From NCBI RefSeq assembly GCF_003721515.1, contig NZ_RJJD01000001.1:1-64000 (forward strand): DNA of 64,000 nucleotides, given 5' to 3'. Position numbers and translations under genes: made by a program. Source of the DNA: Rufibacter latericius. Its GTDB lineage: Bacteria; Bacteroidota; Bacteroidia; Cytophagales; Hymenobacteraceae. Of this stretch, positions 1 to 8,977 are shown one piece after another; the first letter of the stretch is position 1, and every line of letters begins with the position of its first letter. The notes under the pieces were generated by a model. That model worked only from the letters and a program-made list of their open reading frames with translations. It searched no databases and had not been told where the DNA came from.

Positions 1-176
1 TATTTTCTTGAGGGCTCCACTTTCAGGGGCGTCCCTGCCGGACACTGAGCGGTAACCACGGGAAGGCAGTTGAAGTTCCGGCATGGGAAGATTTTCTCTT
101 CTGTCCAGTCCTGCCCCCTTTTGGCGAAAACGGGCGCCAAACCCCGGATTACAGGAAAGCCGGTCCAAACGAAGGA

Positions 177-232
177 ACCATATAAGGAAAGAGGCAGGGG
201 GATTCATCCCCCTGCCTCTTTCCTTATATGGT
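177..232. terminator. 25-bp perfect hairpin downstream of purA
   Basis: A perfect inverted repeat has arms 177-201 and 208-232 around a 6-nt loop (ATTCAT). It lies 18 nt beyond the purA stop codon on the minus strand. No T-tract follows, so it may act as an RNA-stabilising or Rho-independent-like 3' end; its symmetry would let it work on both strands. Confidence 0.7.
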
Positions 233-249
233 ATGGTCAAAGCTTTTAC

Positions 250-1518
250 TTACTTGACCAAAGTGCTTTTTCTATCTGGCCCTACGCTTATGATGTTCAC
301 GCTTACCTCTAACTGCTCCTCCAAATAAGCCACGTACTCCAGAACTGCTTTAGGCAGCGCATTGTAGGATTCATAATTACGAAGTTCCTCTCCCCAGCCT
401 TTCATGGTGATGTACACCGGCGTGAGTTCGGTTTTGTCTAAGTCATGCGGTACCTGATCGGTGATGGTACCGTCGGGAAGTTTGTAATGGGTGCAGACAC
501 TGATTTCATCGAACTCATCCAGAACATCGGCCTTCATCATGTTCAGTTGGGTTACACCGTTGAGCATGATGGCATACTTCAGGGTAGGAAGATCGATCCA
601 GCCGCAACGACGAGGACGGCCTGTAGTGGAACCAAACTCTCTTCCGGCCTGACGGATTCTCTCCCCTACTTCGTCATGAAGCTCGGTAGGGAAAGGTCCG
701 CTTCCTACGCGGGTACAGTATGCTTTGAAAATCCCGTATACTTCCCCAATGTGGCGAGGGGCAATCCCCAGACCAGTGCAGGCACCAGCTACCAACGTAT
801 TAGAGGAAGTCACGAATGGGTAAGTCCCGAAGTCAATGTCCAGGAGTGATCCCTGGGCTCCCTCGGCCAGGATTTTTTTACCGTCTTTAAGCGCCTGGTT
901 GATCATGTACTCAGAATCAACCAGCGTGAAGGTTCTCAGGAAGTCAATAGCACTGAAGAACTTCTGCTCCAGTTCTTCTATTTCAAGGCTCTTTTGGTAA
1001 AAAGAGGCTATTTTCTGGTGCTTGGCTACCGTAGCCTGATAACGCTCCTGGAAATCGGGCTGAAGGATGTCGCCTACGCGCAAACCACTGCGGCCGATTT
1101 TATCCTGGTAAGCAGGACCAATTCCTTTTTGAGTAGAACCAATCTTGGAGGTACCTAAAGCCTCTTCAGAGATTCTGTCTAAGCTTTTGTGCGAAGGCAA
1201 AATCAACTGGGCTTTTTTGGAGATGAAGAGGTTGCGGGAAGCATCAACGCCCCGGGCGGTCAATTTCTCTACCTCGGTGCGGAACACGATAGGGTCCAGC
1301 ACTACGCCGTTCCCGATGATGTTGGTGATGTGCTCATGGAAAATCCCCGAAGGTATCTGATGCAGCACGTGTTTGGTGCCTTCAAACTCAAGCGTGTGAC
1401 CGGCATTGGGGCCACCCTGGAAACGGGCTACCACATCATACTGCGGAGCAAGGACGTCTACGATCTTCCCTTTTCCTTCATCGCCCCATTGGAGGCCTAC
1501 TAAAATGTCAACTGGCAT
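250..1518 (-). CDS. purA: Adenylosuccinate synthase
   Basis: PurA joins IMP and aspartate using GTP to make adenylosuccinate, the first committed step from IMP to AMP, in the cytosol. The 422-aa length matches the family. The N-terminus carries the GTP-binding loop GLQWGDEGKGK with the catalytic Asp, followed by GPNAGHT with the catalytic His; the GSTTGRPRRCGW stretch near residue 300 matches the substrate loop. The ATG shares one base with the upstream STAS stop (TAATG), so it is the last gene of a fur-STAS-purA operon and is probably translationally coupled. A long hairpin follows it. Confidence 0.97.
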   Translation of the reverse strand: MPVDILVGLQWGDEGKGKIVDVLAPQYDVVARFQGGPNAGHTLEFEGTKHVLHQIPSGIFHEHITNIIGNGVVLDPIVFRTEVEKLTARGVDASRNLFISKKAQLILPSHKSLDRISEEALGTSKIGSTQKGIGPAYQDKIGRSGLRVGDILQPDFQERYQATVAKHQKIASFYQKSLEIEELEQKFFSAIDFLRTFTLVDSEYMINQALKDGKKILAEGAQGSLLDIDFGTYPFVTSSNTLVAGACTGLGIAPRHIGEVYGIFKAYCTRVGSGPFPTELHDEVGERIRQAGREFGSTTGRPRRCGWIDLPTLKYAIMLNGVTQLNMMKADVLDEFDEISVCTHYKLPDGTITDQVPHDLDKTELTPVYITMKGWGEELRNYESYNALPKAVLEYVAYLEEQLEVSVNIISVGPDRKSTLVK

Positions 1519-1865
1519 TAAACTGATTCTTTAAGGAGCTGAACGGCACTGGAATCATCTTCGGCAATGGTGAAAATGGCGTTCAGTTTGGTGATGATTA
1601 ATAACTTACGAATTTGTTCTGAGGGATTGATGAGGATAAGCTCGCCGCCTCTGTTTCTGAACTTGGTCAGGAGAGAAACCAACACGCCTATACCGGTGCT
1701 GTTGATAAACCGAACATTGGAGAGGTCTACCGCTGACAGCAGCATAGACTCATCTATGGTATTATTGGCCAGGTCCATGAGACGCTGCGTCTCGGGTCCT
1801 CCTATCATGTCGCCCTCTAACCTAATGATGAGAATGTTGTTCTCCAGGGTGTGGTCAATTTTCAT
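1518..1865 (-). CDS. STAS-domain anti-sigma factor antagonist
   Basis: This is a 115-aa single STAS domain of the SpoIIAA/RsbV type. The conserved phosphorylation loop reads [10 protein letters not shown], with Ser56 as the predicted phospho-acceptor. Such proteins bind an anti-sigma kinase when unphosphorylated and so release a sigma factor or other partner. No RsbW-type kinase or sigma factor lies nearby, so the partner is unknown. The start overlaps the end of fur by 11 nt and the stop overlaps purA by 1 nt, placing it in the middle of a compact operon. The family call is secure; the regulatory target is not. Confidence 0.9.
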   Translation of the reverse strand: MKIDHTLENNILIIRLEGDMIGGPETQRLMDLANNTIDESMLLSAVDLSNVRFINSTGIGVLVSLLTKFRNRGGELILINPSEQIRKLLIITKLNAIFTIAEDDSSAVQLLKESV

Positions 1866-2331
1866 GGAAAGGTGCGTTTAGTTTAGCCTGGCAGTCGCCA
1901 CAGATGCCGTACAAGTTTAAGGAGTGGTGCAGAATATTGAAGTTCAGCAACTCTCCTACCATGGTCTGAATGTTATGCACCCGAGGGTCACAGAACTCCA
2001 CCACCTTATGGCACTCGGTACAGATCACATGGTCATGCTGGCGGCGCCCGTACGATTTCTCATACTGGGCCAGGTTGCGCCCAAACTGGTGTTTACTCAC
2101 CAGATCGTTTTCTACCAGTAGGTCCAGGGTATTGTATACGGTGGCCCTGCTCACCTGGTAGTTCTTGTTTTTCATGCTGATGTACAGCGACTCCACATCA
2201 AAATGACCAGAGCGGGAATATATTTCTTCTAAGATAGCATAACGCTCAGGAGTTTTCCGGAGCCTTTTGCTTTCTAAGTAGGCGGTGAAAATCTTCTTCA
2301 CCTCCAGGAATTTCGCTTCATCTAGTGCCAT
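1855..2331 (-). CDS. Fur-family transcriptional repressor
   Basis: This 158-aa protein has the Fur architecture: a winged-helix DNA-binding half (helix near [12 protein letters not shown], residues 61-72) and a metal-binding dimerisation half. His99 and His101 precede the zinc-site pair Cys104/Cys107 (CTEC), with a second pair at Cys144/Cys147 (CGDC). Which metal or stress it senses (Fur, PerR or Zur) cannot be decided from the sequence. It is the first gene of the operon that continues into the STAS gene and purA. A TAAGTTTG box upstream (2348-2355 on the plus strand) matches the Bacteroidota -7 element. Confidence 0.93.
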   Translation of the reverse strand: MALDEAKFLEVKKIFTAYLESKRLRKTPERYAILEEIYSRSGHFDVESLYISMKNKNYQVSRATVYNTLDLLVENDLVSKHQFGRNLAQYEKSYGRRQHDHVICTECHKVVEFCDPRVHNIQTMVGELLNFNILHHSLNLYGICGDCQAKLNAPFHEN

Positions 2332-2795
2332 ACGCCTTCTTCTGCTACAAACTTAACAGGTTTTAGGTGGGAATGCTAAAAACAGCCCCAAAAAGGAAAT
2401 CCAGAAAAACTAATGCCGGTAGCTTTTTCCTAAGGCCTGCCGGCCTTTCGCCTCCTCAACAAAGGAAAGGGCCTCCAACTTCTTTTATTGCCTTTTCCTT
2501 TAAGCCTAACTTTCCCTTTTCTGTTTACAGCCTTGTTTCAGGAAACCACCCGAAAAACGGGTAACCCGAATTCCGCTCTTTTTCCCTTTCCGTTTCGGGA
2601 CCTGTTTAGCCCATTTCATCCCCTGAAATAACGGGTTCATCCAGAACAATCAAATTTTAAAACGCAAAGGTAGGGGTAACCTCTCTTCACCGTGTCTAAA
2701 GAAGCAGAACACCAAATAAGAATTGTGACGAAAGGCCTTTCAAACATTCTCATAACTAGTCAAGACATTTTTAACCCTTCAGAAAAATTATCATT
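2332..2795. other. Divergent intergenic region, fur / outer-membrane protein
   Basis: This 464-bp gap separates divergent genes. It contains the -7 like element of the fur operon (complement of TAAGTTTG, 2348-2355) and a degenerate copy of the 36-bp palindrome (2360-2395). The rest is pyrimidine-rich with no convincing gene. No clear TAnnTTTG box was found for the downstream plus-strand gene. Confidence 0.6.
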
Positions 2796-3656
2796 ATGAA
2801 AAAGTTAACCTTTTTGCATGGCATGCGCACGCTTACATTAACAGGCCTGGTATGTTTAGCTTCTTTAGCGGCTTCGGCGCAGACCAAAACAAAAACGTCT
2901 ACTACCGCTTCCAGTGCGCAAACCAAAGCGAAAACGGCAACAGCCACTTCCCCTCAGGCGAAAGCCAAAACAACTACTACGGCTTCTGCTTCCTCTAAAC
3001 CGAAAACGTATACTGCGGCCTCTACCCAGAGAAAACCCGCCACCACTGCTACTGCGGCTCCAAAGAAAGCCCCAGCCAAGACAATAGCCGCTGCTACCCC
3101 CGCCCAACCCGTTGAGACAGCCGTTGCCGAGCCGGTGGCCGCTCCTGAAGTAAGCACAGCCAAAGCTCAAAGAAGCGTTTCCGGCTTTACCGGCGGCAGC
3201 AACGTAATCAGTTTTGGGATAGGCTTAGTAAACAACCTGGATTACCCCAAGGGTGGCAGTACCCTCATGCCCTTAACGGTTTCTTATGAGAGAGGCTTGA
3301 ATGTGGCCGCCGGACCGGGAACCATTGGCGTAGGGGGTGTTTTCTCTTACTCACACTATAAGTGGGGAGAAGGCGATTACAAATGGACCGTAATGTATTT
3401 CGCGGCTAAAGGAGCCTATCACATTGACTTGGCCAAAAACGAGAAACTGGACACGTACGCTGGCTTAACCCTAGGCTACGCCAGAACCAAAGTAAACTGG
3501 GATGATTATTACTACGGTGATGCCTCAGAAGGGGAAGTAAAAGTTGGAGTACTGGCTGGTGCCCGTTATTTCTTCACCGACAACGTAGGAGCTAACCTGG
3601 AACTGGAGACCGGCCCTATGTCTCATATCACCATCGGTTTAAGCTATAAATTCTAA
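2796..3656 (+). CDS. Outer-membrane beta-barrel protein with Lys/Thr/Ala-rich linker
   Basis: This is a 286-aa exported protein of unknown specific function. Residues 1-29 form a signal peptide ending ASAQ. Residues about 30-115 are low complexity, built from Lys, Thr, Ala, Pro and Ser with AQTKTKT-like units and no predicted fold. From about residue 133 to the end, alternating aromatic and polar strands and a C-terminal GLSYKF ending fit a small 8-stranded outer-membrane barrel. The linker resembles flexible periplasmic or peptidoglycan-spanning tails, which is an inference. It is convergent with the (p)ppGpp synthetase gene, and the two share a hairpin. Confidence 0.75.
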   Translation: MKKLTFLHGMRTLTLTGLVCLASLAASAQTKTKTSTTASSAQTKAKTATATSPQAKAKTTTTASASSKPKTYTAASTQRKPATTATAAPKKAPAKTIAAATPAQPVETAVAEPVAAPEVSTAKAQRSVSGFTGGSNVISFGIGLVNNLDYPKGGSTLMPLTVSYERGLNVAAGPGTIGVGGVFSYSHYKWGEGDYKWTVMYFAAKGAYHIDLAKNEKLDTYAGLTLGYARTKVNWDDYYYGDASEGEVKVGVLAGARYFFTDNVGANLELETGPMSHITIGLSYKF

Positions 3657-3693
3657 AAACGGCCCAAAGCCTTTTCATCCTTCGGGATAAGTA

Positions 3694-3729
3694 GTTTAAG
3701 GACTGATTTTGTAAAAACAGGCCCAAAAC
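3694..3729. repeat. 36-bp palindromic intergenic repeat
   Basis: One of about 27 copies of the dispersed 36-bp palindrome described in the findings. It begins GTTTAAGGACTG and ends CAGGCCCAAAAC, so the outer and inner A/T tracts keep the family spacing. It lies 37 nt after the outer-membrane protein stop codon, before the shared terminator. Confidence 0.7.
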
Positions 3730-3766
3730 AGAAAGCCTGACCTTGAATTCCTCCTCCTATTACACG

Positions 3767-3820
3767 TATATATAAACAGAGAAGCCCACCTGATGAGGTG
3801 GGCTTCTCTGTTTATATATA
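3767..3820. terminator. 25-bp perfect bidirectional terminator hairpin
   Basis: The arms 3767-3791 and 3796-3820 are perfectly complementary around the loop GATG. It lies between convergent genes, 8 nt from the stop codon of the minus-strand gene. Its outer arm is A/T-only (TATATATAAA), so it offers a U-rich 3' side to both strands. Confidence 0.85.
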
Positions 3821-3828
3821 GAGCAGAC

Positions 3829-6033
3829 TCACGAGTCGAAGCGGTCAACGCTTAAGACGCCGTTTACTTTCAGCAGCTTCTGGATGAGTTTCTCCAGTTG
3901 GGCAGTGTCGTTTACGAAAATCATCAGTCGGCCTTCAAACACGCCGTCGTGCGAGTCAATGGTGATGGAACGCATGTTCACCTTCAGGGAGTTGGAAATG
4001 ACCTTGGTCACATCATTCACCAGACCTACCCTATCGGTTCCCTTAAGGGTGATCCCTGCCAGAAAGGAAAGCTCCTGCTGGCCGGTCCACTTGGCCTTCA
4101 CAATGCGGTGCCCGTAGTTTGACATCAGCTCCACGGCTTTGGGGCAAGTAGTCCGGTGGATGGTAATGCCGTGGTCTACCGTCTGGAAACCGAACACATC
4201 ATCACCCGGGATTGGGTTGCAACAGTTGGCCAGTTCGTAATCAATTTTATCAGTGCCACCGCCAATGACCAGCAACTGTGAGTTAATGCCCCTGATTTTC
4301 TCCACTTCTTTGTCAAAGGTTGAACCCATGAGCAAAGACGCGGGCTGATACTTCTCGCTCTGCGGATTGAAGATGTATTCCTTGATCTCCTTCAGATCGA
4401 TCAGGTTCACGGCCACTCTATAATAGAAGTCCTGCAGCGAGGAAGCGTTGAAGTAAGCCGCCAGTCGGTTCAGGTTGCCAGCCGATGGTTCAATAGACAG
4501 TAATTCCAAACGGTCAATTACCTGCTCTTTTCCTTCTTCGGCTTTGCTTTTGCGTTCTTCGCGCAAAAACTCTTTTATCTTGGAACGGGCTTTGGAAGTG
4601 GTCACGAATTTAAGCCACTCGCCGGTAGGTTTCTGCTTCTGAGAGGTTAGAATCTCAACCTGGTCTCCGTTGTGCAATCTATAGCTGAGGGGCACCAGTT
4701 TCTGGTTTACCTTGGCGCCCAGGCTTTGATACCCGATGTGCGTGTGAATCTCGAAAGCGAAGTCCAGAGCGGTAGCACGGTCAGGCAAGATGATCAACTC
4801 GCCTTTTGGCGTAAAGACAAACACTTCTTCCACGAACAGGTTGGTTCGGAACTCGTCCAGGAACTCGATGGCATTGGTGTTGTTTACGTCCAGCATGTCG
4901 CGCACTTTGTTGATCCAATTGTCAAGGCCAGACTCTGCAGGTGCATTGCTTCCGGTTTTGTATTTCCAGTGGGCCGCGTACCCGCGCTCCGCGATGTCGT
5001 CCATGCGTTTGGTCCTGATCTGCACCTCTACCCATTGGCCGGTCTTGCTCATTACGGTGGTGTGCAGCGCCTCGTAGCCGTTGGCCTTAGGCGTACTGAT
5101 CCAGTCGCGCAGGCGGTCTGGGTTGGGCTGATAGAAGTCGGTCACAATGGAATAAACCCGCCAGCAGACCGGCTTTTCCTGCTCATAGGGCACATCCAGA
5201 ATGATCCGGATGGCGAACAGGTCATAGATTTCCTCGAAGGTAACGTTCTGCTTCTTCATCTTCTTGAGGATGGAGTAAATGGACTTGGGACGTCCCTTTA
5301 CCTCAAAATTCGTGAAGCCCTGGCGTCGCAACTCTTCCTCCACGGGGCCAATGAAATCACCAATGAACTTGTTCCGGGCGGCTTTGGTCTGCCGGATCTT
5401 GTTCGAGATGAATTTGTAGGTCTCGGTATCTGTGTACTTCAGGTGCAGGTCTTCTAACTCAGACTTTATGGCATACAAACCCAGCCTATGCGCCAAGGGG
5501 GCATATAAGTACATGGTCTCAGAGGCAATCTTTAGCTGCTTGTCGCGGGCCATGCTGCCTAACGTGCGCATGTTGTGCAAACGGTCGGCCAGTTTTATCA
5601 GGATCACGCGAACATCGTCTGAGAGCGTGAGTAGCATTTTCCTAAAGTTCTCGGCCTGCTGAGAGGTGCCGTATTCAAATACCCCCGATATTTTGGTCAG
5701 GCCTTCGATGATCTTGGCCACACTGGGCCCAAAGTCCCGTTCAATGTCAGCGATCTCCAGGTCGGTGTCTTCCACTACGTCGTGGAGCAGGGCCGCCACA
5801 ATGGAGGTTGTTCCCAGGCCAATCTCCTCTACCGCAATCTGGGCCACCGCTAAAGGGTGCAGAATATAAGGCTCGCCGGACTTGCGGCGCATATCTTTGT
5901 GGGCCTCCAACGAGGTGTTAAAGGCTTTCTTTATAATCTTGGCGTCGTTGTCTTTCAGGAAAGGCTTGGCATGGCGCAGCAACTTTCTGTAATGGCGCAG
6001 GATTTCTTTCCGTTCTGCTTCGTGATCAATCAT
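3829..6033 (-). CDS. Bifunctional (p)ppGpp synthetase/hydrolase, RelA/SpoT family
   Basis: This 734-aa enzyme of the stringent response makes and degrades (p)ppGpp. The order is that of a long RSH protein: an HD hydrolase domain (about 40-190) with an intact LLHDVVEDTD motif, a synthetase domain (about 230-350) with IYDLFAIRIIL and STPKANGYEALHTT, a TGS domain (about 390-450), a zinc-finger/helical region around ELANCCNPIPGD (about 600), and a C-terminal ACT domain ending near residue 734. The intact HD motif supports hydrolase activity. It appears monocistronic and ends at the shared hairpin at 3767-3820. Confidence 0.96.
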   Translation of the reverse strand: MIDHEAERKEILRHYRKLLRHAKPFLKDNDAKIIKKAFNTSLEAHKDMRRKSGEPYILHPLAVAQIAVEEIGLGTTSIVAALLHDVVEDTDLEIADIERDFGPSVAKIIEGLTKISGVFEYGTSQQAENFRKMLLTLSDDVRVILIKLADRLHNMRTLGSMARDKQLKIASETMYLYAPLAHRLGLYAIKSELEDLHLKYTDTETYKFISNKIRQTKAARNKFIGDFIGPVEEELRRQGFTNFEVKGRPKSIYSILKKMKKQNVTFEEIYDLFAIRIILDVPYEQEKPVCWRVYSIVTDFYQPNPDRLRDWISTPKANGYEALHTTVMSKTGQWVEVQIRTKRMDDIAERGYAAHWKYKTGSNAPAESGLDNWINKVRDMLDVNNTNAIEFLDEFRTNLFVEEVFVFTPKGELIILPDRATALDFAFEIHTHIGYQSLGAKVNQKLVPLSYRLHNGDQVEILTSQKQKPTGEWLKFVTTSKARSKIKEFLREERKSKAEEGKEQVIDRLELLSIEPSAGNLNRLAAYFNASSLQDFYYRVAVNLIDLKEIKEYIFNPQSEKYQPASLLMGSTFDKEVEKIRGINSQLLVIGGGTDKIDYELANCCNPIPGDDVFGFQTVDHGITIHRTTCPKAVELMSNYGHRIVKAKWTGQQELSFLAGITLKGTDRVGLVNDVTKVISNSLKVNMRSITIDSHDGVFEGRLMIFVNDTAQLEKLIQKLLKVNGVLSVDRFDS

Positions 6034-6124
6034 CTGGGTAGGTACATCAAAATCCGTGGTCTGGCAAGCGCCTTTACGTTTTTGACCTGTTTTTATAAAT
6101 TTCTACAAAAAAAACGAAAGAGAG

Positions 6125-6156
6125 TTGCATAAACAAAAAGAAGTTTGCTACATTTG
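6125..6156 (+). promoter_or_regulatory. Promoter of tRNA-Leu
   Basis: TTG at 6125-6127, a 21-nt spacer, then TACATTTG at 6149-6156 match the Bacteroidota sigma-A consensus (TTG / TAnnTTTG). The tRNA starts 27 nt after the -7 box. Confidence 0.75.
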
Positions 6157-6183
6157 CAGCACCAAATACAAAAACACATTGAT

Positions 6184-6265
6184 GCGGATGTGGCGAAATT
6201 GGTAGACGCACTAGACTTAGGATCTAGCGCTGCGAGGCATGGGGGTTCGAGTCCCTCCATCCGCA
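6184..6265 (+). tRNA. tRNA-Leu (anticodon TAG)
   Basis: The 82-nt gene folds as a type II tRNA. The acceptor arm GCGGATG (6184-6190) pairs with CATCCGC (6258-6264). The anticodon stem CTAGA/TCTAG encloses the loop CTTAGGA, giving anticodon TAG. A long variable arm and the T-arm GGGGG-TTCGAGT-CCCTCC follow. The discriminator base is A and the CCA end is not encoded. It reads CUA and other CUN leucine codons. Confidence 0.97.
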
Positions 6266-6282
6266 CAAAACAAACCCTCAAT

Positions 6283-6306
6283 CCCAACCGGGGTTGGGGG
6301 TTTTTT
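6283..6306 (+). terminator. Intrinsic terminator after tRNA-Leu
   Basis: The stem CCCAACC (6283-6289) pairs with GGTTGGG (6292-6298) and is followed by GG and six T residues. It separates the tRNA transcript from the trigger factor gene. Confidence 0.85.
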
Positions 6307-6341
6307 CAATTTATCCGTAGCACAATTAAAATCTGATAGCT

Positions 6342-7670
6342 TTGAATATCACCCTCAATCAAACCGATGGCCAGAATGCCAGCCTAAAAGTTAGCCTGCA
6401 AGAGGCCGACTACGCCGCCCGTGTAGACGAGCAAATCAAAGAATACAGCAAGAAAGCCAACATCAAAGGCTTCCGTCCTGGTAAGGTTCCGGCTGGGTTG
6501 ATCCGTAAGATGTACGGCAAAGGCATCCTGGTGGAGTCTATCAACCAGTTGCTGCACGAGTCGGTGAACAACTACATCAAAGAAAACAAACTGCGCATCT
6601 TGGGCGAACCGCTTCCAGAGCGTCAGGACGAGAACGCCATTGACTGGGATACCCAGAAAGAGTTTGAGTTCAGCTACGCCGTGGGTCTGTTGCCAGAGTT
6701 TGAACTGCCTTTGAACGAGATGTCTGTGCAGAAATATGACATCGAGGTGGACCAAACCACCGTTGACGAAGCCTACGAGCAGATGCAGCGCCAGTTCGGT
6801 CAAACCACTAACCCAGAGGTTTCTGAGGCCAACGATTACCTATACGGTGACCTGAAGCAAGTAGAAGGCGAGTTTGAAACCAAAACCCTGCTTCCTATCA
6901 ACAAGGTTGTAGCTGGTATTGAAACGTTTGTTGGCGTGAAGCCAAGTGACACCATCACCTTTGACATCCGCGAAGCGTTTGGCGATGATGCCGCTTTGGC
7001 ACACGTAACCGGCCTGAGCAAAGAAGTAACCAAAGACCTGAACGGCCAATTCACGTTCACGGTAGAAAAAATCAACCGCACCGAGCCAGCCGAGATGAAC
7101 CAGGAGTTCTTCGATAAGATCTTCGGACAAGGCAACGTGACCACGCAGGAAGAATTTGACGCCAAAGTACGCGAGGTGATCAAAGAGAACTATGACCGTG
7201 AGGCCGTAAACGTGCTGGACCGCGATGTGATTGACCAACTGGTGGAGAAATCTTCCATTGAGATCCCGCAGGAGTTCTTCAAACGCTGGTTAGCCGTGAC
7301 CAACGAAGGAAAAATCACTACTGAGCAGATTGATGAGTTCTACGATCAGTATGTGAAGGAGCTGAAATGGTCTATGATCCGCAACAAAGTGGTGGAAGAG
7401 AATGACATCAAAGTTGCCAACGAAGATGTGGTGAACAGTGCTCGTCAGAAAATGATGGCCCAGTTCAACATGCCAGAGGTGCCAGAAGAAATGGAAGACA
7501 CGTTCAACAACTTCCTGGACAACCACCTGAAGCAAAACAACGGCCGTAACTTCGTGAATGAGTACGAGGCCCTGGTTGCTGAGAGAGTACTGGAGTTTGT
7601 GAAAGAGAAAATCACTATCACTGAAAACACCGTGACTGCTGAAGAATTCCGTAACAAAGTGGGTGCTTAA
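6342..7670 (+). CDS. tig: Trigger factor
   Basis: This ribosome-associated chaperone binds nascent chains at the tunnel exit. The 442-aa protein has the N-terminal ribosome-binding domain with the signature IKGFRPGKVP (about residues 41-50; the tail is a TF GFRxGKxP motif), a shortened middle region where a peptidyl-prolyl isomerase domain would be, and a long helical C-terminal domain (about 260-442). The start is TTG: the family N-terminus (MNITL then a DALNA-like segment) begins exactly there and no ATG fits. It stands upstream of clpP and clpX, a common protein-quality-control neighbourhood. A 27-bp hairpin follows the stop. Confidence 0.95.
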   Translation: MNITLNQTDGQNASLKVSLQEADYAARVDEQIKEYSKKANIKGFRPGKVPAGLIRKMYGKGILVESINQLLHESVNNYIKENKLRILGEPLPERQDENAIDWDTQKEFEFSYAVGLLPEFELPLNEMSVQKYDIEVDQTTVDEAYEQMQRQFGQTTNPEVSEANDYLYGDLKQVEGEFETKTLLPINKVVAGIETFVGVKPSDTITFDIREAFGDDAALAHVTGLSKEVTKDLNGQFTFTVEKINRTEPAEMNQEFFDKIFGQGNVTTQEEFDAKVREVIKENYDREAVNVLDRDVIDQLVEKSSIEIPQEFFKRWLAVTNEGKITTEQIDEFYDQYVKELKWSMIRNKVVEENDIKVANEDVVNSARQKMMAQFNMPEVPEEMEDTFNNFLDNHLKQNNGRNFVNEYEALVAERVLEFVKEKITITENTVTAEEFRNKVGA

Positions 7671-7680
7671 GCAGTATCAT

Positions 7681-7736
7681 CCCATAGAAACAAAAAAGTC
7701 CTTACAACATTGTAAGGACTTTTTTGTTTCTATGGG
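7681..7736 (+). terminator. 27-bp inverted-repeat terminator after tig
   Basis: The arms 7681-7707 and 7710-7736 are perfectly complementary around the central CA. The arms include A6/T6 runs, so an inner hairpin followed by TTTTTT forms an intrinsic terminator. It begins 10 nt after the tig stop. Confidence 0.9.
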
Positions 7737-8087
7737 TATCTGAAAAAGGATTTTAGTTAGCCTGATTTTCTGACAGGCGCTGAAAACTGGTTCAGAAACA
7801 CAGATAAAGCGGTGATTAAAAGGAATACCTTTATCTTGACCCGTGATACGCATCACGTGCAACTTTAAAGACGGAACGCACTGGCCCTCCTGGGGCAAGA
7901 ATTCTGAGAAGTAGAGAGAACGCCTCCTGCCCCGTCTCCGGCCATAATGGCAGTAAAACTCCATTATCCGTTTTTGGCCTGATTTTAGAAAAACAAACCC
8001 AGAAACCAGCAGACCTTCTCTGCCCTTCTGGTTATTCTTGTAACCAACGCGTTTCTTTTTAAGTTAAGGCATCTAAACAGAACCCTT
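7737..8087. other. Leader region of clpP
   Basis: This non-coding stretch holds two small hairpins (AAAGG-AATA-CCTTT near 7819-7834 and CGTGAT-ACGC-ATCACG at 7842-7857) and a copy of the 36-bp palindrome (7971-8006). No TAnnTTTG promoter box was found, so the clpP start site is unclear. No gene is seen. Confidence 0.5.
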
Positions 8088-8786
8088 ATGTACACGAAAG
8101 ACGAATTCAGAAAATTTGCCGTGCAAGGCCTAGGCATGAGTGGCCTTGGCGTTGACCAATACCTCACCCACATTGAAAGCAAAACGAACATGCACCCCAC
8201 CAGCATGACGCGTTCTGTGATTGAGGAAAGACCTACCAACTTCCGGGAGATTGACGTATTCTCCCGCCTGATGGTAGACCGTATCATTTTCCTGGGCACC
8301 CAGGTAGATGATTATATCGCCAACATCATTACCGCCCAGTTGCTGTTCCTGGAAAGCGTGGACTCCAAAAAAGACATCTTGTTGTACATCAACAGCCCAG
8401 GCGGCTCAGTGTACGCGGGTCTTGGTATCTATGACACCATGCAGTACGTGCAGCCAGACGTGGCCACCATCTGTACCGGTTTGGCAGCCTCCATGGGGGC
8501 GGTGTTGCTTTGCGGCGGCGCCAAAGACAAGCGCTCTGCCCTGCCCCACGCCCGTGTCATGATTCACCAGCCAATGGGTGGTACCCAAGGCCAGGCCTCA
8601 GACATTGAGATTACTGCCCGTGAGATCCTGAAGCTGAAAAAAGAGCTTTACGAAATCATCTCCAGCCACAGCGGCAAGCCGATTGAAGAAGTAGACAAAG
8701 ACAGCGACCGTGACTACTGGATGATTGCCCAGGAAGCCAAAGAATATGGCTTGATTGACGAGGTGTTAACCCGTCACAAAGCCTAA
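8088..8786 (+). CDS. clpP: ATP-dependent Clp protease proteolytic subunit
   Basis: ClpP forms the tetradecameric serine protease chamber that works with ClpX or ClpA/C unfoldases. The 232-aa protein carries Ser135 in [10 protein letters not shown] and His160 in [11 protein letters not shown], with the 25-residue spacing seen in E. coli (Ser97/His122 numbering). A downstream Asp in the DRDYWM region fits the triad. The N-terminus is about 35 residues longer than in E. coli, plausibly a propeptide. A terminator at 8806-8837 separates it from clpX, so the two genes are neighbours but not one simple transcript. Confidence 0.97.
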   Translation: MYTKDEFRKFAVQGLGMSGLGVDQYLTHIESKTNMHPTSMTRSVIEERPTNFREIDVFSRLMVDRIIFLGTQVDDYIANIITAQLLFLESVDSKKDILLYINSPGGSVYAGLGIYDTMQYVQPDVATICTGLAASMGAVLLCGGAKDKRSALPHARVMIHQPMGGTQGQASDIEITAREILKLKKELYEIISSHSGKPIEEVDKDSDRDYWMIAQEAKEYGLIDEVLTRHKA

Positions 8787-8805
8787 AAAAGACCTAGTTC
8801 TGCAT

Positions 8806-8837
8806 AAAAAAGACCCGCTGTTTAGTGGGTCTTTTTT
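8806..8837 (+). terminator. Intrinsic terminator after clpP
   Basis: AAAAAAGACCC pairs with GGGTCTTTTTT around a short loop; inner GCT/AGT pairs, one of them a G-U wobble, extend the stem. It begins 19 nt after the clpP stop. Confidence 0.9.
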
Positions 8838-8941
8838 GTTTTATCGGTGTTTTTCTCCAACCAGTTTAGGTCTAATATGAAAGAAAAACACCCACTAGCA
8901 ACTTGTTTTCCTTGAACAGACATTACTCAGAATTTCAGTTG

Positions 8942-8977
8942 GTTTTAGGTGTGATTTCCGGAAAACAAGAGTAAAAC
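8942..8977. repeat. 36-bp palindromic intergenic repeat
   Basis: A copy of the dispersed palindrome, starting GTTTTAGGTGTG and ending AAGAGTAAAAC, in the clpP-clpX gap. The rest of the gap (8838-9247) shows only the clpX promoter. Confidence 0.7.

Noticed and set aside
2865-3170. Long antisense frames opposite the Lys/Thr/Ala linker
   Set aside because: They are by-products of the repetitive codons of the real gene on the plus strand.
3636-3671. Palindrome copy covering the end of the outer-membrane protein gene
   Set aside because: The match is weak and the coding end GLSYKF is a normal barrel ending, so it may be chance; kept only as a doubtful copy.
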